DNA of 64,000 nt from Schistosoma haematobium (GCF_000699445.3 NC_067197.1:27139809-27203808); one strand, 5' to 3'. Counted from the first letter of the stretch, positions 13,459 through 25,926 are shown. Notes: a model not told the origin generated them from the letters alone. A program made the numbers and translations.

Positions 13459-14080
13459 TATTAGTTGAGATCACGAGTCAATTGAAGCTAGGCCACCATC
13501 GAAAACCTAGAAGCAGTGGACGGCCGTTTCATCCTAGTATGGGACTCCTCGACAGTGTGCATCCACGATCCCGCCTGCCGGAAATTCGAACCCAGGACCA
13601 ATCGATTTCGCGCTCATGCGCCTAACCATTAGACCACTGGGCCGGCATCCAATAGTGTTAATGTCTAACTTCAACCAATCCACGAAATCGTGCCACCGTA
13701 CACCACTGTTTACAGTGATCAATTATCTCACAACAGACCTGGTTGAACCCTATTGGTCACGGCTTCTCACTAGAACTCCGGGAAACAACTCTTGAATTTA
13801 GCCACTAGTGGCGCAATTTCATGGATTGGTTGAAGTTAGACATTAACACTGTTGAATGCCGACTCAATAGTTTAGAGGTTAAGCGTTCGCACGCGACACT
13901 GATAGGTCCTTGGTTCGAATCCCGCGTGAGAGGTCGTGGATGCGCACTGTTGAGGAGTCTCATACTAGGACGAAACGGCCGTCCAATGCCTCCAGGTTTT
14001 CCATGAAGGTCCAATTTCGATTGACTCTTGATTTTAACTATTGAAAGTATTAAAATCTCCACAAAACCCCTTCTGAAAAT
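13459..14080. mobile_element. HH-SINE foldback, two near-complete inverted copies
   Basis: A near-complete antisense copy (13459-13810) is followed directly by a sense copy (13808-14080), with 5' ends adjacent and 3' arms outside. The antisense copy carries ribozyme, B-box and A-box complements and the full 5' body. The sense copy starts inside the body (GTGGCGCAATTTC) and carries A box (AATAGTTTAGAGGTTAAG), B box (GGTTCGAATCC), ribozyme and the 3' extension. The joint shares GTG. Sense ribozyme: first core C changed to T (TTGAGGA). Antisense ribozyme: extra bases near the core and a broken stem II closing pair. Both are probably inactive. No clear TSD was found. Confidence 0.85.
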
Positions 14081-15175
14081 TGTATCACTTGTATTACTGT
14101 GTATATTAATGGAAATTAAAGCCTAAAACTGAAGCACTTAATGTTTTGAAACTAGCTACTGATTTACAACCGATTCTTGAATTACAAATAATACTAATAA
14201 TTCTTCTTTTGTAACATTTTAGGGAACAATTTCGAAAAGCGGAATTCATCAAGAGTTAGGATCGTTTGTAAATTGTTCAAGTATATTTTTTTAATGAGTC
14301 AAAGTTATTCAACTTTCTTTCCATCTCTCTTTACTCTGAGATGATATCAACTATTAAAAAACAGATAATTAGCGAGAGGTGATAGGAATTGAGTACGTTC
14401 ATGTATATTCTCATTATAAAATGACAATTATCGAAGTTGAAATTAAAATTATATTAATGATTCCTTGGTATTCAACACAACCAAGAAAAAATTGAATACT
14501 AAGGTGTTAATTATTGAAAGTAAATCATACATCAAAAAATGACATAAATATTATGTAAGGATCAATAGAAAATAAACCATAGACCTAGGTTTTATGCTAG
14601 TTGGCAGTTGTTATCATGATATATCTACGATGTTGAGTGAAATATCACGTTTTGTAAGATTCTAGAATATTCTTCACTGTCACAGTCAGAAACTCCACCA
14701 CTGAGCTATTCATTTGAGGAATAACCAGTAACACTTAAATATGATCACTGTTTAATCATAATCAAACTTGCCTACTACTCGAATCCAGTTGAATCAATTC
14801 AAGAAATATCTAATGCGGCCACTAGCCTAAATGATTTGACTGTAAGTTTATAATATCTAGATTTTGTATGACTGGAAAAATTGACAAGAATTCGTGAACT
14901 TAGGTTTTATGCCAGTTGTCACTCGTTAACTTGAGAAGTTCTCCAATTGTTTCTCCTTATTGTGTAGTTTCATAACACAAAGTAAGAATCAGTACGACAT
15001 ACTGATGTTTGCTTTATTTCTCTAGAATTTTAACGATAATCTTCAACCGATAAATTTCCATTAATACTTTGAAAATATCTACTGTCATTTGAATAACTAA
15101 CCAGTTTCTTTTATGTAAAAATAAACAACATTTCATGTAATTATGATCAATGTAATTTATATTTTGATGAATTTT
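14081..15175. other. AT-rich non-coding DNA
   Basis: No gene, RNA gene or recognisable repeat is visible between the HH-SINE pair and the truncated LINE. Confidence 0.5.
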
Positions 15176-15177
15176 GA

Positions 15178-15840
15178 AGAATCAAGTCATACTTGACGGA
15201 GAAGCTTTGGAACATGTAAAAACCTTTACATATTTGGGCAGCATCATTGATGAACAGGGTGGATCTGATGCAGATGTGAAGGCACGGATCGACAAAGCAA
15301 GAACAGTATATCTACAATTGAAGAACATCTGGAACCCAAAATAACTGTTCACAAGCCAACACCAAAGTCAGAATTTTCAATACAAATGTCAAGACAATTC
15401 TACTGTATGTGGCGGAAACCTGGAGAACTATGAAAGCCATCATCCAGAAGATACGTGTTTATTAACAGTTGTCTACGCAAAATACGTCGGATCCGTTGAC
15501 CAGACACTATCAGCAACGACCTACTGTGGGAGAGAACAAACCAGATTCCAGCGGAGAAAGAAATCAGGAAGAAGCGCTGGAAGTGGATAGGATACATATT
15601 GAGGAAAGTACCCAATTGCGTCACAATGCAAGTCCTCACCTGTAATCCTCAAGGCCAAATGAGAAGAGGAAGACGAAAGAACACATTATGTCGAGAAATG
15701 GAGACAGGCATGAAAAGAATGAACGACAATTGTATAGTACTAGAAAAGAAGGCCCATGACAGAGCGGGTTGTAGGATGCTGGTCGGCGGCCTATGCTCCA
15801 TTGGGAGTAGCAGGCGTGAGTAAAGTAAAAGAAGTAATAT
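15178..15840 (+). pseudogene. RTE-class LINE, 5'-truncated 3' end, broken
   Basis: This aligns by eye to the C-terminal part of the LINE at 22-25 kb, from the segment after the reverse transcriptase active site (LDGEALEHVKTFTYLGSI) to the end ([15 protein letters not shown]). The frame is broken by a TAA after 'NPK' (about 15342) and by what looks like a two-base deletion near 15455 (compare the intact stretch at 49.74 kb). It ends in a short GTAAAGTAAAAGAAGTAAT tail, comparable to the TAAG tail of the 22-kb element. Its wording is closer to the fragment at 49.7 kb than to the 22-kb element, so at least two RTE subfamilies are present. It is a dead insertion with no promoter or RT catalytic residues. 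Confidence 0.85.
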
Positions 15841-17728
15841 TCTGAAGAGAATGTTTTCATCTGTAGAAATGTGTTTTTTGAACGATTAAATCGGACTGAC
15901 TTTATGGTTTAATTATATACACGCATTATACTCTGTATTGTTATTAATACATATAGGTTTCTTCTTGTGGATAATTGATACTCGGTTAAAATGTGCTTGT
16001 AATAAATATATAGTTTCATAAACAGTTGCGTAATTGCTTATACTCATTATTAAGCAATTCATAGCACTGTAAGTATGATTGTCTTTTTTAATTGACGTGC
16101 TAAGTAAAAGATGTTAAGTCTAGTCTCTTGAGTATGTATGTCATTACTTCTAAAAGAATATTGAACATTGAAGAACATAGTTTCATTTGTTTTCGTAGGA
16201 TAGTTGAGAAAGTTAATTTGTATATTTTTAAATCAACAATCCACTTATCACAAAAGTTTATTTGTATACTTTTACTAATTGAGTCCACATTAGAAATAAT
16301 CGTAGTAAGAAGTGAAACTTAACTAATTACTTGAAATCAGTCGAAAACGTCATATCATTTATGAAAACAACTTTTGAAATAAGTATTTGTAAGTATACGT
16401 AGTGTTAAGTAATTGACAGTGATTCCCAAGTATCCCTGAACCTAGATTACTTCTTTCTAGTCGTACATCAACAACGTGCATTTCGAATTTCTACGGAACT
16501 TATGCACCCTGTGAGATGTAAATCTGTCACTTACTTTCTTAGACAAAGATATTAACTTTGAATTACTTATTAGTAGATTTATCTCATACAAAAGTCAGAT
16601 GTTGGCATACTTTGCATTATATTCAACCAAATAGTAACTTCTTCACTAAAATTTGTTTAGTATTAAGGATTAAGCAAATATAAGTAATCAGCAAGCGCGT
16701 AAACAACGAGTTAAACGTCGTTTATTTACCAAGTCTCTTTTACAATGTATAGATTACATTTCGATTATTGATAAAATGATTGACTGAACACTTCAGAGTT
16801 TAATTACTTCATTCGAATAATATTTATTATCGACGGGATTCGAACCCACAATTCACTAAGATATTTTCTCATATTTTATTCATAATTACAATCATTACAA
16901 AATCAAATTCTGTAAATGTTTTTTTAATAACCTGTGAAAATGAACAATTACTGAAAGGGGATTATGATTAATTATCAAATACAAAGTATGTTCACTCTGT
17001 GAAACCTTATTGATTAGTTAAATAGTTTACAAAAAAAACCCAGATAGTTTAATCTATTTTCTAAAATACAATTCTATTGACCATGCTTGCAACAATAGAA
17101 ATCATTTACGTACTTGCTAATGTGTTAATTTCCCTTTAGTAAAAAAAACACAACAACTTAGCTTACCACTTTCCGTGTGAAATTCCCCACGGGAGCCATC
17201 TTTCACTTTTACTAAGGATACGAAAGCTTTTCTCTATTGATTTGTTATTGTTTTAATATGCTAATTTTCAGTCCTATACAATGAAATATTCCAAATGTAT
17301 TTCTATGCAATAATTTCTAGTTTAATTCATCCTTTTTTGGGGGACTTTGTCCTAATAAAATGAATATTTTTACTAATATGTCTTAGCTAAGGTATCCCAT
17401 ACTAAGAACAGTAGAATATTGTGATCTCTAATATATTAGAACTGAGAGTAAGAACTTCCTAATGTATAAACGATTTTGTTACTCATTTGATTTACTCATA
17501 AATAAAATATTTCACTAAATGAATCATCCTACATTCCAGTAAAAGGAAAATAATAGATGAGTTAGAAACTTCTGGGAAGAAATTATATTGAATGTGAATT
17601 AGAAATAAGCAAAAATGGAACATCATTAATCAGTTCACTTGAAACAGATTTATGAAACCAGTAGAAATGGGAATACAAGAATTACATCGTTATCGGTAGT
17701 CTTGGTTAAAGTTTAAAAAAAAGAAGAA
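15841..17728. other. AT-rich non-coding DNA
   Basis: No gene is seen. Overlapping short frames on both strands near 16.1-16.3 kb are AT-rich and mutually antisense, as expected by chance. A short tRNA-T-arm-like motif (GGGATTCGAACCC) at about 16835 may be a SINE scrap. Confidence 0.5.
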
Positions 17729-17852
17729 TGAACACTGCTGAGGATTCCCACAACATGACGAAACGACCTTCCAGTACTCCCAGGTTTTCAATGGTGGTCT
17801 AACATCAATCGGTTCATGATCTCAATCAAAAACTTAATAATCCCCACAACCT
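17729..17852 (+). mobile_element. HH-SINE ribozyme and 3' end only
   Basis: 5'-truncated copy beginning close to the ribozyme (CTGCTGAGGATTCCC) and running through the 3' arm to CCCCACAACCT. The core motifs CTGAGGA and GAAA are readable, but stem II is poorly paired, so activity is doubtful. Confidence 0.75.
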
Positions 17853-18869
17853 AATACTGATACCTAAATATTACTCAAAAAGCATGCTTACATGAACGCC
17901 TAATATTGAATATGTTCACTGCTAAACACTAAAACACGTGGAGACGAAAATCAATTAATAATTCCAGTCTATTCATTAGATTTTATCATTGTCACTAACT
18001 GTAAAATAAATTTACTCTTTTCCCTTATCTGTTTTTGTGGAAAATAACTTATGTTTTTTTTTACAATTAAGACAAAATATGTAAACATGTATTTACACAA
18101 CTATTGAATATAACAGCATATTTATCTGTTTATCGTCTGACATGTTTATGTACAGACTTCATGTAAATTGACAAACACGACAAGGGCCACAACAACAATA
18201 ACTACTACTAATGCTAATACTACTAATATTAGTTAATACTACCACTGCTACCATTCATGCTTTTATTAACACACTATTATCTACCAATAAAGTAAATTAC
18301 CAGATTGACAGTTCAACTATATTTGTATTCGAACTAAATGATCTCTGCTATGGTAGACAAGCAGTAAATAAAAATAAATAAAACTTTAACAAAACAAATT
18401 GAAATAAAATAAATGAATTGATTTCATTTCATCTATCAGTCAACTTATTAATCTATTTTGTGTTCTTACACGGGAAACCCCCCCACACACACACACTTTC
18501 TTTCTCCCTCTCCCACTGTTACACACATACACACACACTATTCCCCTCTGTTTTCATGTGTCCTGAAGGAATAACATTGATTTGGATAAATACTAATAAT
18601 AAGGAATTATTAGGTAAAATTACTTTTTTTGAAAAAAACCAAGGAGCGGTTGAAAAATAAATTCATTAAAGAAATAATAAAAAAACTTATTCCCTTCTCC
18701 TCAATTCTTAATTGACTGACAGTTTGTTTATAAACGTTTTGTTGTTGAGGTTATGACCTTCGTGTGAGTGATAAAATCCAGATGGCCTCATATACATATA
18801 CGTATTTATTTTCTGCTTGTCGAAATGAATTTTAAAGGATTATTCACCAGATGGTAGGTAAACTTGTCA

Positions 18870-18870
<1 letters not shown>

Positions 18871-18940
<70 letters not shown>
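18871..18940. repeat. Long TA microsatellite
   Basis: About 35 uninterrupted TA units. Long TA tracts can extrude cruciforms and are often length-polymorphic or collapsed in assemblies. Confidence 0.97.
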
Positions 18941-18941
<1 letters not shown>

Positions 18942-19352
18942 CTGGAGATCTGTTTACGAGTACAACCGTATTATAGGATTTATGATGGTCTATAATAAGT
19001 GATTAAGAGATTTCATTTTTACTTAGACGAATTAACATGTAATGAGTAGATTAAATCAAAATTAATTCAAGTTCAATACTGTTTCCTTCTTATTTTTTTC
19101 TATCACACGCACCAATACACACACACTCACTCTATTTTCAATCAAATAATCTAATTTTGTTTTTTAAAAATAGGGATAATAATTCAACACTTTGTTTAAA
19201 TATTTGGGGGAATATTTATTTTTTCGCTTTAAACAAATAATTCAGTTAGAAATACTTTCTTTTCATATATTTATTGAATTTTGAACCAAATTAAAGTGTT
19301 TGGTGTGTAACAATGTTAAATGTTTGATATTATTTCTTATGGAAAATCAAAA

Positions 19353-19802
19353 TGATAGTGGTCTAGCTTCAATTGACTTATGATTTCAACTATTGAAATT
19401 ACGATAATTTCCACAAAACCCCCTTATGATATTCATCAACATATACTCACTAGTGACTGGCTTCATGAGTTGTTTCATGGAGTTCTAGTGAGATGTGACC
19501 AGTGGAGTTCAACTGTATCTGTTGTAAGAGAGTAACTCATTGATGATAATGGTAGATGTGTCACTCAATTTCGTGGATTAGTTGAAGTTAGACATTAACA
19601 CCACTGGATGCCGATTCAGGGGTCTAATGGTCAAACACTCGCACTCGAGACTAATAGGACCTGGGTTCGAATCCCGCGGAAGGGATCATGGATGCGCACT
19701 GTTGAGGAGTCTTATACTAGACGGAACGGCCGTCTACTGCTTCCAGGTTTTCCATGGTGGTTTAGTTTCAATTGACTCATGATCTCAACTACTGATATAA
19801 CG
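19353..19802 (+). mobile_element. HH-SINE head-to-tail junction
   Basis: A sense 3' end (19353-19430, ending TTTCCACAAAACCCCC) is followed directly by the 5' start of a second sense copy (CTCACTAGTGACTGGCTTC at about 19446), which continues through body, A-box region (GGGGTCTAATGGTC), B box (GGTTCGAATCC), ribozyme and 3' arm to about 19802. This gives the order of a tandem dimer rather than a foldback. The ribozyme of the second unit has a T at the first core position, a shortened stem II and a changed GAAA (GGAA), so it is probably dead. Confidence 0.85.
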
Positions 19803-21279
19803 TAAGAATATAATGTAGGATATTGTATAACTGGTCAACAAATTAGAAAATTTAAAACTTTTAAACCCAATTAGTCAGTGATATAAACCTTCAATCTGTT
19901 GTTGAATGAATGTTCTAATTTATAATATTTTATGCCTTACATGTTATAGTTTCCTAGTAAAACAGTAAGGATTGAAAAGGTCAGTATATACTTATCAGTT
20001 CTAACCAAATAAAATGAGCTTGTTTTTGTAGTTTTAATCTAATCTACTTTGACAGACAAAAAATTACGTCGGTTGTCAGTCCAGTTATATAGCTTGTTTA
20101 AAGGGAGTTGATCTGATCCAATAGGTTCGATTGAAATCTCGGACGATAAAAATCCTCTGATAGATTACTGATAACAAACGAACATTCAGTAATGATCCAT
20201 CAGAGATCTATGGACTTTAGCTTATCTATTTTGTTATCCTGATATGTGAGCTTTTGGTAAACGTTTGACTAGGAGAAGTTCGGAGATTATTTAAAGACGG
20301 ACTTTAAACACTAACTAATATCAATTAAGGAACTACTTAGAATTAGAAAACATTATACAACTGTTTTATCGTTTCTTTAGAATCCTCAAAAGAATATTTC
20401 CACAACTTCCCCCCCCCCACAGTGGTTAGACGAAAGACCTCCATAGATCGTAACAACCACGTCATCTTTAGACCATTGAGTTAGAACCCATTAGTCCATA
20501 ATCACAATTTCAATCAATCAGAGATATTGCACAACACCATCCAATTATATTGCTGAGTGATTTATTTTTCAGTGATGGCCCTTGTAAACTTCCATACATA
20601 GAACAACAGTCTTATTACCATAGTTATAAGCCAAGTTTGACTTCCAATGTGTTCTGCTAAGTATTTGTCAAAGTAATTAAACTGTGAAGATGATTGTTCG
20701 ATACTACGGCCGAGATAATAATATAAAAATGTTATAAAGTCGAGAAATTCAAAAACTATTGACTGTTGAATGCAAACTCTGAGTTAGTACTTCAAGTTTA
20801 CCAATAATGAAGAATTCCACATAGACAATTTCTTATTGTGCAGTAATTCTTACTACGTTTTCCTCGTTACATTCAATTTCTGTATCTATGGCATAATAGG
20901 ATGGGATACTTTTTAAAACACGAAGTTTATCTCCTGTAAATATTGTAATCAAAACTCTAAAGTCAGAATTAGATGGATTAATAAATCTGCTCCAGTTGTA
21001 TAGTCCACCATGGTGTAGCAAAAAGAAGGGGAAATAAATTCAACATGTAGAAGTGGAAACATAAAACAAAGAAACAAGACAATAAACTGAAAACAGAATA
21101 ATATGATTTTATTGTTTGATGTATCTATCTTCTGAAAATGGAGAACCTGGGGTTTTTATGGTCTAGTCTTAAGTCTTGAGCTGTTCTACTGAATTTTGTC
21201 GATATACTAAAAATAGACAAATATACAAACTTGTACGTACTATTCATCATAGATTAATGCCAATTAGGGAAGTGGCGAA
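19803..21279. other. AT-rich non-coding DNA with SINE scraps
   Basis: No gene is seen. A C run and a tRNA-like remnant (CTTTAGACCATTGAGTT) near 20409-20490 look like an old SINE piece. The rest is featureless. Confidence 0.45.
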
Positions 21280-21690
21280 ATTTTGGGACACTTACCTCAT
21301 CATCATAGAGGTATCTTTAGAGGTACACTCCCACTATATAAAAGTGAGTGGCCTTAAGACCTTTAGGTTTTATTGCAAGCGATTGACTAGTGAACCATTA
21401 AGTAAGCATCTGACGGTACCCTTCTACTTAAATCAATTTGCAATATAAAAACTCGACAATCATACAGTATCAGTGATGGTGACTGCTTCATTCTCTACAT
21501 GAGTAATGGTGTAAATATTTTACCACATACTTTTTGATCATTTCTCTAAAAATTAGCCAAAAACATCAATGATCATTAGGAATTTTATGTATCCACTTTC
21601 ACTGGTAACCACAATTATTCTTTTTTTAGCTGGTCGATACTATAATTCGTGACCTCTCACTAGAACTTTACGAATCTCCTACCACGAAAT
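21280..21690 (-). mobile_element. Very old HH-SINE copy
   Basis: Heavily diverged minus-strand match. The stretch around 21358-21420 follows the order of the B-to-A-box complement of younger copies, and 21640-21690 (GTGACCTCTCACTAGAACTTTACG) follows the 5' body. No ribozyme or 3' end can be placed. Seen only by eye-alignment, so the boundaries are approximate. Confidence 0.4.
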
Positions 21691-21927
21691 TAAAAAATAT
21701 TTAATGTATCGTTTAAAAATCTTTCATAGTGATTAACTCATTTTAGGGTTTAAAATTTACAATACACACTTAAAAGATTGTTGAATGTACAAAGTAATAA
21801 ACTACTTCAAACTGTTTGTTTTCCATAGTAACCCATTTTTAGACATTACTCTAACGATGCAATATATTTTTATGAGAACCATAATCCAGAGAAATGACCG
21901 ATGTGAATAAATTGTATGAACTGTAAC

Positions 21928-24900
21928 ATACGGAACTCCTCCTGTAGCTCTTCCAGAGTTACTGCCGGTCCCAAGCCCGGGTAAAGGAGGAGGGTTGAGC
22001 ATGGGGTTAGCGTCCCCATCCCGTAGAAAACTAACTCGCTAAAAAAACGCTAACCAGAAAAGATAATTCAAACCGTTTAAACTATGCCCTGAGAGTTAGA
22101 AGGTCTTCATTTAGAAGAACTATGACACCTCATGGTGAAAATAGAGTTCCTTCGGAAGCCATGAGGCCAATGCCCCTTCTAACAACCAGAGCAAACAAAA
22201 TTTATAGGTACATGGAACGTCCGGACAATGCAGGAGACTGAGAAGACCAGTCAAATAGCAACGGAAATGAGGAGATACAACTTGGCAGTACTGGGAATCA
22301 GCGAAACCCATTGGACCCAAGCTGGACAACAAAGGCTAAATACGGGAGAGATGCTGCTATACTCTGGTCACGAAGAGGAAAATGCTCCACACACTCAGGG
22401 AGTCGCTCTTATGCTGTCCAAAGTAGCACGAAATGCACTTGTAGGATGGGAATCTCACGGATCCAGAATCATCAAAGCATCATTCAAAACAAAGAAGGAG
22501 GGGATCTTAATGAATATTATCCAATGTTATGCACCCACCAATGATAGCTACGACGACATTAAAGATCAATTCTACGAGTGGCTGCAGTCAATCATAGAGA
22601 AATGCCCAAGAAGGGACCTCACCATTCTAATGGGAGATCTAAATGCCAAAGTCGGAATAGACAACACCGGATATGAAGATATTATGGGACGACATGGACT
22701 GGGAGAAAGAAACGAAAATGGAGAAAGATTTGCAAATCTATGTGCATTCAACAAATTGGTCATAGGAGGCACAATATTTCCACACAAGCGTATACACAAG
22801 GCTACATGGATCTCACCGGACCACACTACAGAGAACCAAATAGATCATATTTGCATCAACAAAAAATTCCGAAGGACAATAGAAGATGTGAGAACCAGGA
22901 GAGGAGCTGACGTAGCTTCAGATCACCACCTAGTTGTAGCCAATTTAAAACTGAAGCTAAAAAAGAACTGGACAAGTGGACAAAAAGCAATACAAAGGTT
23001 CAATACAGCCTTCCTTCGAGATACTGACAAACTCAATGAATTCAAGATAGCTCTCAACAACAGGTTCCAAGCCTTACAAGATCTACTGAAAGAAGAAGAA
23101 ACTAGTATGGAGGAAAACTGGAAAGGCATCAAGGAAGCATTAACTTCAACGTGTCAAGAGGTTCTCGGTCTAAAGAAATACCATCATAAGGAATGGATCT
23201 CTACAGAAACACTGGACAAGACCAAAGAAAGGAAGAACAAGAAGGCAGCAATAAACAACAGCCGAATACGAGCAGAGAAAGTCCAAGCACAAGCTGAATA
23301 CATAGAAGCAAACAAACAAGTGAAGAGGAGCATTAGAGCCGACAAGAAGAAATACGTTGAAGAACTAGCAACGATGGCGGAAAAAGCTGCTAGAGAAGGA
23401 AATATGAAACAGCTTCACGATACAACGAAGAAACTAGCAGGGAAATACAGTAAACCAGAGAGGCCGGTCAAAGACAAAGAAGGCAGGAAAATCACCGAAA
23501 TTCAGCAACAGCGTAACAGATGGGTAGAATACTTCGAGGAACTCCTGAATAGGCCGGCTCCAATGAATCCACCAGACATCGAAGCAGCACACATAGATCT
23601 TCCCATAGATGTCAACCCACCAACGACGGAAGAAATTAGAATGGCCGTCAGACAAATCAAGAACGGGAAAGCAGCAGGACCCGACAACATACCAGCTGAA
23701 GCACTGAAATCAGACATCGAAGCAACCACAAGCATGCTTTATCTTCTATTCAAAAAGATTTGGGAGGAGGAACAAGTGCCGATGGACTGGAAAGAAGGAC
23801 ACCTCGTCAAGATTCCAAAGAAAGGAGATCTGAGCAAATGTGCAAACTACAGAGGCATTACACTACTGTCAATACCAGGGAAAGTCTTCAACAGAGTTTT
23901 GCTGAACCGGATGAAGGATGCAGTAGACGCCCAACTTCGAAATCAACAAGCTAGATTCCGTAAGGATCGATCGTGCACAGACCAAATTGCAACACTACGG
24001 ATCATCGTTGAACAATCAATTGAGTGGAACTCGTCACTATACATCAACTTCATTGATTATGAAAAGGCATTCGACAGTGTAGATAGGAGGACATTATGGG
24101 AACTTCTTTGACACTACGGAGTTCCTGAGAAGATCGTCAACATTATCCGGAACTCATATGACGGACTACAGTGCAAGGTCGTGCATGAAGGACAGCTGAC
24201 AGATGCATTCCAAGTAAGGACTGGAGTCAGACAAAGCTGTCTACTCTCTCCCTTCCTCTTTCTTCTGGTGGTCGACTGGATTATGAAGACCTCGACATCT
24301 GAAGGAAAACACGGAATACAATGGACATCTCAGAATCAATAAGACGATTTGGAATTCACACATGACCTGGCCCTCCTATCGCATACACATGAACAAATGC
24401 AGATGAAGACAGCCGGTGTAGCAGCAGTCTCTGAATCAGTAGGCCTCAGCATACATAAGGGGGAAACCAAGGTCCTCAAATTCAGAACGGAGAACAGCAA
24501 TCTAATCACTCTTGATGGTGAAACTCTGGGAGATGTAGAATCCTTCACATACCTGAGAAGCATCATCGATGAACAAGGAGGTTCAGATGCAGACGTAAAG
24601 GCGAGGATTGGCAAAGCAAGGGTAGCATTCCTACAGTTGAAGAACATATGGAACTCAAAACAACTTTCAACCAATATCAAAGTGAGAATCTTCAACACGC
24701 ACATTAAAACAGTTCTACTGTACGGAGCTGAAACTTGAAAAACTACTACAACCATCATCAAGAAGGAGCAAGTATTTATAAATAGCTGTCTACGCAAGAT
24801 ATTCAACATCCATTGGCCGGATACCATCAGCAACAGCCTTCTGTGGGAGAGAACAAATCAGCTTCCAGCTGACGAAGAAATTAGGAAAAGACGATGGAAA

Positions 24901-25166
24901 TGGATAGGACATACATTACGCAAATCGTCAAACTGCATCACGAGACAAGCCCCAACTTGGAATCCTGAAGGGAAGCGGAAGAGAGGAAGGCCAAAGAACA
25001 CATTGCGTCGGATAATAGAAGCAGATATGAAAACGATGAATTACAACTGGACGGAGCTAGAAAGGATTGCCCAGGACAGGGTTGGCTGGGGAATGCTGGT
25101 GAGCGGCCTATGCTCCTTCACGAGGAGTAACAGGCGTAAGTAAGTAAGTAAGTAATATACGGAACT
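21928..25166 (+). mobile_element. RTE/SR2-type non-LTR retrotransposon, near full length, inactivated
   Basis: The element runs from about 21938 to 25156 and is flanked by ATACGGAACT at 21928-21937 and 25157-25166, a 10-bp target-site duplication. It has a G/C-richer 5' leader (CCTCCTGTAGCTCTTCCAGAG onwards), one long coding region (22207-25143) and a very short 3' part ending in TAAG repeats, which is typical of RTE-class LINEs such as SR2 of Schistosoma mansoni. The placement is by protein motif and overall form. It is close to full length, so its decay by point mutation suggests a moderately young insertion. Confidence 0.9.
22201..25143 (+). pseudogene. LINE polyprotein (AP endonuclease plus reverse transcriptase), disabled
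   Basis: In a living copy this protein nicks target DNA and copies the element RNA there. The endonuclease strand GTWNVRT lies upstream of the first ATG (22228), so that ATG is not the original start; a TAA at 22180-22182 sits just before it in this frame, while an upstream ATG at 22162 is in another frame, pointing to a frameshift. Counting from 22228, endonuclease motifs are SETHW (25-29), GDLNAK (136-141) and SDHHLV (231-236). RT motifs are NGKAAGPDNIPAE (479-491) and FIDYEKAFDSVDR, with the first catalytic aspartate at 610. The frame is stopped by TGA at 24109, TAA at 24340 and TGA at 24736; reading through gives continuous homology to TAA 25141. The F/Y-A-D-D catalytic box reads FTHD (24355-24366), so a catalytic aspartate is lost as well. 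Confidence 0.9.
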
Positions 25167-25426
25167 ATTGCAATATTCAGTATGAATCCCAGAATGAAGG
25201 GATTAGTTGCATAACCAGTCAACAAGTTTTAAATAAGATGATATATATATGCTAGATTCTACAGTTAATTATTATCTAACTTTAATAAAAATTTATACTT
25301 AAATGGTAACATCTAGAGGATTTGTTCAGGATGTGTATATGCCAATAGATACTAATAATTTTCAATCCCTTTCATCAACAGTAATCAAATATAAATTCAT
25401 ACAATTACAACAAAAGCTTGTTCAAC

Positions 25427-25926
25427 TTACATTTCTTTATCAGAATGGGTTTTGTGGAGATTTTTAGAAATTTCACTGGTTGAAATCATGAGTCAATTGA
25501 AGCTAGACAACCATGGAAAACCTGGAAGCACTGGATGGCCGTTTTGCCCTGGTATGGGACGACTCAGCAGTGCACATCCATGATCCCGCCCACCGCGAGA
25601 TTTGAACTTAGGACCAATCGGTCTCGCGCCAGGCGCTTAACCAACTAGACCACTGAGCCGGTTGGCATCCAATAGTGTTAATGTCTAACTTCAACCAATC
25701 CACGAAATTGCACCACCGTACACCATTGTCTTCAGTGAGTTGACATCTCACAACATACCTGGTTGAACTCCACTGGTAACGACTTCTCACGGGGGGCGGG
25801 ATCGTGGGTGCGCACTGCTGAGGAGTCCCATACTAGGACGAAACGGCCGTCCAGTGCTTCCAGGTTTTCCATGGTGGTCTAGCTTCAATTGAATCATGAT
25901 TTCAACCAGTGAAATTACATTTCTTT
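25427..25926. mobile_element. HH-SINE foldback with 12-bp target-site duplication
   Basis: The long arm (25437-25790) is a full minus-strand copy with 3' extension, ribozyme, B box, A box and 5' body. It is joined at 25790/25791 to an opposite short arm (25791-25914) with ribozyme and 3' arm. TTACATTTCTTT flanks the whole unit at 25427-25438 and 25915-25926. The 3' extension is present only on the left, so the left end is the site of first-strand priming. Both arms share the private variant TTTCACTGGTTGAAATC (most copies have CAATAGTTG). The long-arm ribozyme is damaged (CAAA for GAAA); the short-arm one is intact. Confidence 0.9.
25811..25860 (+). ncRNA. Hammerhead ribozyme with intact core
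   Basis: Type I layout with short stem III. Stem I is GCACTG (25812-25817) with CAGTGC (25852-25857), six perfect pairs, and may extend beyond a small internal loop through TGGG with TTCC/TCCA. The core CTGAGGA lies at 25818-25824. Stem II is GTCC (25825-25828) with GGAC (25836-25839). GAAA is at 25840-25843. Stem III is A-C with G-T around a GGCC loop. The predicted cut is after C25851 (GTC). All invariant core positions known for hammerheads are kept. Function is inferred, not shown, and the tRNA-like promoter is not on this side of the joint. Confidence 0.85.

Noticed and set aside
13422..14062. Open frames with protein-like text repeated at 4.4, 13.4-14.0, 25.6, 31.9, 40.0, 43.4 and 62.6-63.0 kb (for example KPGSTGRPSHPSMGLL)
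   Set aside because: They are translations of the HH-SINE ribozyme and tRNA-like parts in both orientations, not a protein family.
18418..18660. 80-codon frame with a leucine-rich start
   Set aside because: The centre is a CA/CT simple repeat, there is no family resemblance, and the flanks are non-coding.
22572..23735. Minus-strand frames of 69-84 codons inside the LINE
   Set aside because: They are antisense shadows of the LINE coding region, which has clear endonuclease and RT motifs.
24336..24833. 165-codon minus-strand frame
   Set aside because: It is antisense to the LINE C-terminal region and has no independent motif.
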